From: Vulcanimicrobiota bacterium
Lineage (GTDB): Bacteria > Vulcanimicrobiota > Vulcanimicrobiia > Vulcanimicrobiales > Vulcanimicrobiaceae
Reading direction: 5' to 3'
Length of the DNA stretch: 39,996 nt
Assembly (NCBI GenBank): GCA_027315245.1
Contig: DAHUYK010000156.1
Span: forward strand, 1 to 39,996
This document shows, piece by piece, positions 34,676-39,996 of this stretch (positions within the stretch are counted from its first letter, which is position 1; the number at the start of each line of letters is the position of its first letter). The notes beneath the pieces are model-generated. The model saw nothing but the letters and a program-made list of their open reading frames with translations. It had not been told where the DNA came from and ran no database searches. The position numbers and the translations under genes are program-made.

Positions 34676-35851
34676 ATGACGACCCTCGCGATCCCCAGTG
34701 AACTCGTGGACGACGTCGTGGCCGTGCGGCGCCATCTCCACATGCAGCCGGAGCTCGGTTTCGAGGAACAGCGAACGGCGGCGTTCGTCGCCCAGCGCTT
34801 GCGCGCGCTCGGGTATGAAGTGCACGAGCGCATCGCGACGACTGGGGTCGTGGGCGTGATGCGCGGCGCTCGTCCCGGCCGGACGGTCATGCTGCGCGCG
34901 GATATGGACGCACTCCCCGTCCGCGAGGAGTCCGAGCACCCGTACGTCTCCCGCGTCGACGGCGTCATGCACGCGTGCGGCCACGACGGTCACGTCGCGA
35001 TTCTCCTCGGTGCTGCAACGCTCGTTGCGAGTGCGCGGGATGAACTCTCCGGCACGCTCTGCTTAGTCTTCCAACCCGCCGAAGAGGGACGCGGCGGTGC
35101 CAAAGTGATGGTTGATGAAGGCATCATCGAACGCTTCGGCATCGAGCGCGCCTACGGACTGCACCTTTCGTCAAAGTATCCTGTGGGAACGCTCGGCTTT
35201 CGCGAGGGACCGATGTACGCATCGAGCGATTCGATCGAGATCGACGTCGTCGGCGTCGGCGGCCACGGGGCGGCACCGCACGAGACCGTCGACCCCATCG
35301 TAACGTCGGCGAACTTCATTACGGCCGTCCAGCAAGTCGTCTCACGGTCGCTCGATCCGCTCGAACCGGCGGTGGTGACAATCGGCGCCATTAACGGCGG
35401 AACGATCCACAACGTCATCCCGCGTCAATGCCGCATGCTCGGAACCGTCCGTGCGTTCTCTTCAGACGTGCGCGCCGCCATGCCCGAGCATATCGAGCGG
35501 GTGCTGCGAGCGTGCTGCAGCGCGACGGGCGCCACGTATGCCTTCGATTACGTCTGGCGCTATCCGGTAACGGCCAACGATCCCGATCAGACGGCCTACG
35601 TGCGCGCCGTCGCCGAACGCCTCGCCGGGCCGGCGCGAACGTTTACCGCCGATCGCCTCATGGGTGCGGAAGACTTTTCGTTCTTCGCGCAGCGCGTGCC
35701 GTCGTGTTTCTACATGCTCGGCGCGCGCTCGGGTCCCGCCACCGCGCACCCGCACCATTCGAGCTTCTTCGACATCGACGAGACCGCGCTGCCGACCGGC
35801 GTCGCGATGATGACGGCGCTTGCGCTCGACGCGGCGCGCTGCGCTCCATGA
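34676..35851 (+). CDS. M20D family amidohydrolase/peptidase
   Basis: The 391-residue metal-dependent hydrolase has RRHLHMQPELGFEEQRTAAF near residues 18-37, LRADMDALPVREE, the metal motif HACGHDGH (C101, H103), QPAEEGRGGA with E136 and E137, H163 in YGLHL and a late histidine pair in AHPHHSSFFD. These are the ligands of the IAA-amino acid hydrolase, hippuricarboxypeptidase and N-acetyl-diaminopimelate deacetylase group. The exact amide substrate cannot be read. ATG 34676 is preferred to a GTG ten codons earlier because it gives the usual N-terminus. Its stop overlaps the next gene's ATG. Confidence 0.93.
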   Translation: MTTLAIPSELVDDVVAVRRHLHMQPELGFEEQRTAAFVAQRLRALGYEVHERIATTGVVGVMRGARPGRTVMLRADMDALPVREESEHPYVSRVDGVMHACGHDGHVAILLGAATLVASARDELSGTLCLVFQPAEEGRGGAKVMVDEGIIERFGIERAYGLHLSSKYPVGTLGFREGPMYASSDSIEIDVVGVGGHGAAPHETVDPIVTSANFITAVQQVVSRSLDPLEPAVVTIGAINGGTIHNVIPRQCRMLGTVRAFSSDVRAAMPEHIERVLRACCSATGATYAFDYVWRYPVTANDPDQTAYVRAVAERLAGPARTFTADRLMGAEDFSFFAQRVPSCFYMLGARSGPATAHPHHSSFFDIDETALPTGVAMMTALALDAARCAP

Positions 35852-36366
35852 CGCCGACGATCCCCGACGTCGTCGCGCCGGTCACCCTTGCCGATTACCT
35901 CGAGGTCATGACGCGCGCCGTCTTTCAGGCAGGCGTGAGCTGGAAACAGATCGCCGCACATTGGGAAGCATATCGCCGCGCGTTCTGCACCTTCGATCCG
36001 CAGCGCGTCGCCTCGTTCGACGACGCCGACGTTGCACGCGTGCTCGAGACGCCCGGCGTCCTGCACTCAACCCGCAAGATCCGCGCCACCGTGCACAACG
36101 CGCGCACGCTGCTCGCGCTCGACGCCGGCGCCGGGGGAGTGCGCGCCTATCTTCGCGGTTTCGACGAATACGCCGATCTCGCGAAGGATCTCAAACGCCG
36201 CTTTTCGTTCATGGGCGACATGAACGCCTGGTACTTCCTCTTTCGCATCGGCGAGCCGGTGCCGCGTTTCGAATCATGGGTCCAGACGATTCCGGGCACG
36301 CACCCGCGCATGCGCGAGATGGTCGAGCTGGCAAGACGACAAGGCCGCTCGAGCGAGCGGCCTTGA
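35848..36366 (+). CDS. Tag-like protein (3-methyladenine DNA glycosylase I superfamily), divergent
   Basis: The 172-residue product aligns with the helical core of Tag: QAGVSWKQIAAHWEAYRRAF, FDPQRVASFDDADVARVLET and KIRATVHNARTLLALDAGAG. The tryptophan after AG.S (W32) is kept. It lacks the N-terminal RCxW zinc segment and the C-terminal zinc histidine and cysteine. The conserved Glu38 of E. coli Tag corresponds to A24 here. It is therefore a member of the fold with uncertain glycosylase activity. Translation is coupled to the M20 gene by ATGA. The 3' end and stop codon lie within a terminator-like hairpin. Confidence 0.8.
   Translation: MTPTIPDVVAPVTLADYLEVMTRAVFQAGVSWKQIAAHWEAYRRAFCTFDPQRVASFDDADVARVLETPGVLHSTRKIRATVHNARTLLALDAGAGGVRAYLRGFDEYADLAKDLKRRFSFMGDMNAWYFLFRIGEPVPRFESWVQTIPGTHPRMREMVELARRQGRSSERP
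36341..36364. terminator. Strong hairpin at the end of the Tag-like gene
   Basis: AAGGCCGCTC and GAGCGGCCTT form a perfect ten-pair stem with a GAGC loop, overlapping the last codons; the stop codon begins at its last base. An A-run or U-run is nearly absent (AA...TT), so it is a hairpin-only or factor-assisted terminator. It lies between two convergent genes and can act in both directions. Confidence 0.65.
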
Positions 36367-36392
36367 TCCGGGGGCTTTGCGCGTCGTGATGA

Positions 36393-37214
36393 TTACGGAG
36401 TCGGCGCTCCCGTACATGCCGGGGTCCCACCGCTGAGCGGACAGGGCGTCGGCACCGACGAGTCGTTCGCGGGCGTGATCGCGCGCACGTCGGCGGCAAT
36501 CGTCGCGTTCGCCGAACCGCGGTCATTATCCCAATCCGGAATCGTCGGGTAGAGCGGCGTTGCGCTGGCTTCCGCCGCGGAGATGTCGTTCATGAGCTTC
36601 GTCTCCTGCGACGTTGGCGAACTGCGCAGCTTCGACGTCCATGCCGCGATCGTATTGAAGTTCCAGTCGTCGAACGCGGTGTCGCTCTCGTTCTGCGCGT
36701 TCAAGAAGACGTAGAGCGCCGCTGCTGCCGTTGCGTTGTCGGTCGTGTCTGCGGAACCGGTACCCAAGTAGAGATTGTGGGACGATTGACTGCCGAGGAA
36801 GACGATGGTCCACGCTTCCTGGTGAGTCGTCGCGTTCGCGCCGATGACCATGTAGTTGCGACCCGGAACGATCGTATACGTTGGGTTCGGCGACGGCGGA
36901 ACCGCCGTTGCAGATGTGGCGATCGTGAAGTTGCCGCCGCCGTCGGCGGTCGTCGTTCCCGCTTGCGCGGAACAGCCGCAGGTGTAGACGACGTTCGCAT
37001 TCGCAAGCGCACTGCCGTTCGCCGATACCGTGCCGGTGATTCCGGTGCTCGGTGGAGACGTCGTGGGCGGATTCGTCGGCTGGCTCGTGGGCGGAGTGCC
37101 TCCGCCTCCGCCGCCCCCGCCGCCTCCGCTGCCCCCGCCGCCGCATGCAGCAAGCGCCGCTACGAGTGCGGCGATTCCGGTGAAGAGCGCGATGCGTGCT
37201 TTCGCAGTTCCCAT
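36393..37214 (-). CDS. Lipoprotein with poly-glycine linker and carboxypeptidase-regulatory-like domain
   Basis: The 273-residue product starts MGTAKARIALFTGIAALVAA and has the lipobox LAAC with C24, so it is a predicted lipidated protein. A glycine run (25-39) and a Pro/Thr linker follow. Then comes a domain of the CarboxypepD_reg type (ITGTVSANGSALANANVVYT, with a CGC motif and GGGNFTIATS). The rest (YTIVPGRNYMVIGANATTHQ, LYVFLNAQNESDTAFDDW) is not recognised. The ATG at 37214 is preferred to an earlier start because it places the lipobox correctly. It lies 110 bases after the TonB receptor gene on the same strand. Confidence 0.82.
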   Translation of the reverse strand: MGTAKARIALFTGIAALVAALAACGGGGSGGGGGGGGGGTPPTSQPTNPPTTSPPSTGITGTVSANGSALANANVVYTCGCSAQAGTTTADGGGNFTIATSATAVPPSPNPTYTIVPGRNYMVIGANATTHQEAWTIVFLGSQSSHNLYLGTGSADTTDNATAAAALYVFLNAQNESDTAFDDWNFNTIAAWTSKLRSSPTSQETKLMNDISAAEASATPLYPTIPDWDNDRGSANATIAADVRAITPANDSSVPTPCPLSGGTPACTGAPTP

Positions 37215-37323
37215 TGCTTTAAACTCCGCGACGAAAGTAAGACAGCAGAGATCATCGCAGATGCAGACGGCGGCAACGAGGCCCGAGCGTCCCTCCACCC
37301 AAGGGAAGGGCGGGAACGATGTA

Positions 37324-39996
37324 TTAGGACGGCGAGGGCAGCGGCGACGGCTTCGACGGGACGATCGGCGAAGCCGGCGCTGTGCCGAACTGCGGACGGA
37401 TCATGTAGATCCCGAGCGTGCGCGTATAGTTCAGCTCCGGTACGCTTGCGCCGTCCCAGCCGCGTTGCGCAAGTTCCGCCGCGGTCGCTCCGGCGACGCG
37501 TCCGCATTCCAGAAGCGCCCCGAGCGTCGCGGGATCGCCGGGGTCGAGCTCGTACCACGTGCCGGCCTTCGCGACGTGCGCCGTAATCGTAAAGCTCGGC
37601 GCCGCCTTGCCTGCTAAAAAGTGGGCTCGCAGCTCGCCGATGAGCTCCACGGCCGTATCGTGCTCCGCCCCCGAGCACGCGCCGCCGCTGCGCACTTCGA
37701 AGGCGTTGCTCGGCGGTGCCGACGGCAAGACGTACACACGGAAGTTCTCCTGGCCCGGCTGCAGGCGCCGCGGCGCAAAATAGAGTCCGACCGACGGCAT
37801 GAACTCTATCTGGGGCACCATGAAGAGCTGCGTCTGCGGCTCGTAGAGATGGTGCGCGGCGATCTCGCCGGGGGTTGCGCGGTGCACGCTGAGGCACCCG
37901 ACGATCGGTCGCATGCGAGCGAAGGTGCGCGGCGTCACGGTGATCGCATACGCCGCTCCTAAGCCGTGGTATTCAAGCGTTGCATCCGGCACGGACGGCG
38001 CCGGCATCGTCGCCGGATAGCCGCTCGCCGACTTGGCAGCCTCGATGCGCGTTGTGAACGTAGCAAGCGCCGCTGCAAGCTGCCTCGCGTAGACGGCATC
38101 GCTTGCGCCACAGAGCGCTCCGCCGTTCTTCAGCGCGAAGGGTTGCGCCGGCGCGCTTGCGGGCAGTGGGGTGAAGACGTCCCGCAAGGGACCTCGCCCT
38201 GGGCCCGCGCCAGGACGTCCGAAGAACATACGTGGCCCGCGGTGTTCCGTCTCGGTTGCAAGCGCAGCCTGTGTCGTCTGCGGGCGAGCTCCTTGCCCGA
38301 ACGCCACCGTGTACGTTACCGAATACTCGCGCGGCTGCAGCGGCCGCGCAAGGTTCGGCAACACGCTGCCGCCCTGCGTGACGTACGGAACTTCCCACAT
38401 TGGGCTCGTAAAGACGCCACCGTAGGCATTCGTGACGTTGCTGGCGATCGCCGTCAGCGTTCCGTGCTCCAAGCTCACGCTCACGCCACCGTCCAGCGTC
38501 GTGTAGGCCGGCAGATGCTGGAAGTTGTTGCTGCCAGTGTACTGCGCATCGAGCAGATACTCGAATGCGGAACGGGGCGCTTTGTAGTCGAGGGTCATAC
38601 CGGCGCGGTTGAGCGGCACGTTGGGAATCTGCTTGCCCACAAGGATGAACGAGTACGGGTTGTCGATGCGCGGATCGACGGAGAAGACCGTCGCCTGCGT
38701 TAGATTATAGAACGGCTGCACGACGAGATCACCGAGCGTCAGGTACGAGGTGAGCTCGACGCCTTGATAGACGCGGCGCGTTCCCCCGATCGGCGTGTTG
38801 AAGTACAGCTGCGTCGCCGAAAACGGCGTTCCGGGCGGCGCGTTGCAGCCCCCGAGCGAATCCCAGATCGGCTGCACGAGCGAAGGATACGACGGCGGAA
38901 CGACGCCCAGGGCCGTGAGCACGGAGCCATTCACCTCAACGGGCAGGACGACGTCGTTCTCGACCTGCCGGTAGAGCGAGAGCGAGATATTGCCGCCGGA
39001 GAGCGTGTGCGTGTAGCTCGCGCGTAGCGAGGTGGAGTTGCTTGCCCCGGGCTGGTCGCCGGGAGCCTGTCCGTACGCGACGTTGCCATAGCAGTCGAAC
39101 TGCAACGACGCGGGATCGGTAAGAATCGTCTGCCGGAATCCACCCGCAGCGACGCCGCCCAAGGAAATGGATGCAGCGTACGTATCGCGCGGCGTCGGCC
39201 GCCACGTCGCGGCGGTCGTCCCGAGGAACGTCGACGGCGCGTACGATGCGTGGCTGATACCGAGAAGCTCGTTCAACGTCAGTTCGTCGCTCGAATGAAC
39301 CGTGTCGCTTATCTGCAGCGCACCGTACGACGATTGCGTCGCGCCGCGGTAGTAGGGAAAGGCTTGCGGCACGAGCGGCGTATTCGTATGCGAGTCCGTC
39401 GTACCGTATGCTTGGATACCGAACGTGTGACGCTGCCGCGCCGGAAGCGTCGCATCGACCGACCAACCAAAGGTGCCGCCTCCGGACGAGAAGCCCGTCG
39501 GCTCGGGAACGCCCGCGACGTAGCGGTTCAACTCGTTCAGGTACGTCTTCGAATCCATGCCGTAGATCGAGGCCTGCACCGTCGTCGCGCCCAGGAGTGC
39601 ATTGTCGGTCAGCGAGTACATGTTGAAGTCGCTCTCGTTCCCGTTGTTCGGTCCGTAGCCGCATGGCGTCGCGCCGTTGAGACGCAGGCAGACGAGACCG
39701 GTCGCGCGCGTGGAGTTCATGAACGTTGCGATGAGCGTCTGCGCGTCGCTGAAGGCATAGTGGAGCTTGACGAGATCGCCGCCGATCGTGCTCGCGCCGT
39801 TATGGATGTAATCCAGCCCGCTTGCGTCGAGATACCGCTGCCCGTCGACGAGGCTCGGGTTGTAGCGGTCGGTCGTCTCGACCGCTACGCCAAGCTTTCC
39901 ATCGGATCCGGTCTCCGCCAGCGAGTAGTTGTAGCGCCCGTACGATCCAGCCGAGAGCGTCGCGTATGTCAGCCAGCTCAGCGTCGGCTCCAGCGT
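37324..39996 (-). CDS. TonB-dependent receptor, 5'-truncated, with duplicated C-terminal domain
   Basis: The frame is open from the window edge to 37324 (890 residues visible); the plug domain lies outside. To about 38298 it shows alternating aromatic/polar strands of a TonB-dependent outer-membrane barrel, with PNVPLNRAGMTLDYKAPRSA, YTGSNNFQHLPAYTTLDGGV and a last strand YSVTYTVAFG. After a 50-residue Gly/Pro/Arg linker come two related domains (38139-37770 and 37704-37386), each starting F-x-x-x-[NS]-GGA-x-C/S and holding two cysteines, then a Pro/Ser tail. Such receptors import siderophores, vitamins or glycans; the ligand is unknown. The added domains are not part of the usual receptor. 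Confidence 0.88.
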   Translation of the reverse strand, partial: TLEPTLSWLTYATLSAGSYGRYNYSLAETGSDGKLGVAVETTDRYNPSLVDGQRYLDASGLDYIHNGASTIGGDLVKLHYAFSDAQTLIATFMNSTRATGLVCLRLNGATPCGYGPNNGNESDFNMYSLTDNALLGATTVQASIYGMDSKTYLNELNRYVAGVPEPTGFSSGGGTFGWSVDATLPARQRHTFGIQAYGTTDSHTNTPLVPQAFPYYRGATQSSYGALQISDTVHSSDELTLNELLGISHASYAPSTFLGTTAATWRPTPRDTYAASISLGGVAAGGFRQTILTDPASLQFDCYGNVAYGQAPGDQPGASNSTSLRASYTHTLSGGNISLSLYRQVENDVVLPVEVNGSVLTALGVVPPSYPSLVQPIWDSLGGCNAPPGTPFSATQLYFNTPIGGTRRVYQGVELTSYLTLGDLVVQPFYNLTQATVFSVDPRIDNPYSFILVGKQIPNVPLNRAGMTLDYKAPRSAFEYLLDAQYTGSNNFQHLPAYTTLDGGVSVSLEHGTLTAIASNVTNAYGGVFTSPMWEVPYVTQGGSVLPNLARPLQPREYSVTYTVAFGQGARPQTTQAALATETEHRGPRMFFGRPGAGPGRGPLRDVFTPLPASAPAQPFALKNGGALCGASDAVYARQLAAALATFTTRIEAAKSASGYPATMPAPSVPDATLEYHGLGAAYAITVTPRTFARMRPIVGCLSVHRATPGEIAAHHLYEPQTQLFMVPQIEFMPSVGLYFAPRRLQPGQENFRVYVLPSAPPSNAFEVRSGGACSGAEHDTAVELIGELRAHFLAGKAAPSFTITAHVAKAGTWYELDPGDPATLGALLECGRVAGATAAELAQRGWDGASVPELNYTRTLGIYMIRPQFGTAPASPIVPSKPSPLPSPS
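37386..38139 (-). other. Tandem duplicated cysteine-containing domain in the TonB receptor C-terminus
   Basis: Copy 1 (38139-37770) runs FALKNGGALCG to PQIEFMPSVGLYFAPR; copy 2 (37704-37386) runs FEVRSGGACSG to PELNYTRTLGIYMIRP. Matching landmarks are the GGA-Cys start, a helix (LAAALATFTTRIEA / VELIGELRAHFLAG), a TIT/AYAIT strand, VGCLS / LECGR, a GEIA / AELA helix and the VP.(I/L)..... LG.Y end. Two cysteines in each copy at equivalent places suggest a disulfide. Confidence 0.75.

Noticed and set aside
37291-37310. C/G-rich complementary stretch after the TonB receptor gene as a terminator.
   Set aside because: The stem is interrupted, its inner pairs would need too small a loop, and no U-run follows.

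Overview
The window (about 40 kb, GC-rich, tightly packed) looks like a chromosomal segment from a diderm bacterium with Terrabacteria-like ribosomal traits. It has a zinc-type S14, an S12 with a Firmicutes-style internal insertion, no L30 gene between S5 and L15, a TonB-dependent outer-membrane receptor and an LAAC-type lipoprotein. That combination fits Eremiobacterota (formerly WPS-2) or a neighbouring phylum best. The assignment is inference; no rRNA gene is present to test it.

Positions 1-21,016 are almost entirely one minus-strand translation block. In transcription order it runs rpsL-rpsG-fusA-tuf-rpsJ, then three metabolic genes (SRPBCC protein, aldo/keto reductase, glutaryl-CoA-dehydrogenase-like enzyme), then rplC-rplD-rplW-rplB-rpsS-rplV-rpsC-rplP-rpmC-rpsQ-rplN-rplX-rplE-rpsN-rpsH-rplF-rplR-rpsE-rplO-secY-adk-map-rpmJ-rpsM and a DUF72 gene. 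The usual str/S10/spc order is therefore kept but split between rpsJ and rplC. rpmD and infA are missing from their normal places, and the rpsK-rpsD-rpoA-rplQ tail does not follow rpsM. Two near-consensus extended -10 promoters of almost identical design stand before rpsL and before rplC. A large inverted repeat fills the tuf-rpsJ gap.

Positions 21,154-24,060 (minus) hold a compact aromatic amino acid operon: a prephenate dehydratase-ACT-DAHP synthase fusion, an AroH-type chorismate mutase and a prephenate dehydrogenase. Together they carry the first committed step of the shikimate pathway and the branch steps to phenylalanine and tyrosine.

Positions 24,091-33,891 are mainly plus-strand envelope genes: an acyltransferase with an apparently leaderless start, two small pilin-like or anchored proteins, a GT39/ArnT-like glycosyltransferase, a 679-residue pseudopilin-like protein, and two copies of a DUF3311 peptide plus sodium:solute symporter module. 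A small DUF4870/Tic20-like membrane protein lies on the opposite strand.

Positions 33,836-39,996 carry a zinc-ribbon protein and a DUF962/Mpo1-like protein (minus), an M20D amidohydrolase overlapping a divergent Tag-like DNA glycosylase homologue (plus), and on the minus strand a poly-glycine lipoprotein downstream of a 5'-truncated TonB-dependent receptor. That receptor carries an unusual duplicated, cysteine-containing C-terminal domain. I saw no tRNA, rRNA, CRISPR array, insertion sequence or phage gene. No stretch longer than about 245 bases lacks a gene.
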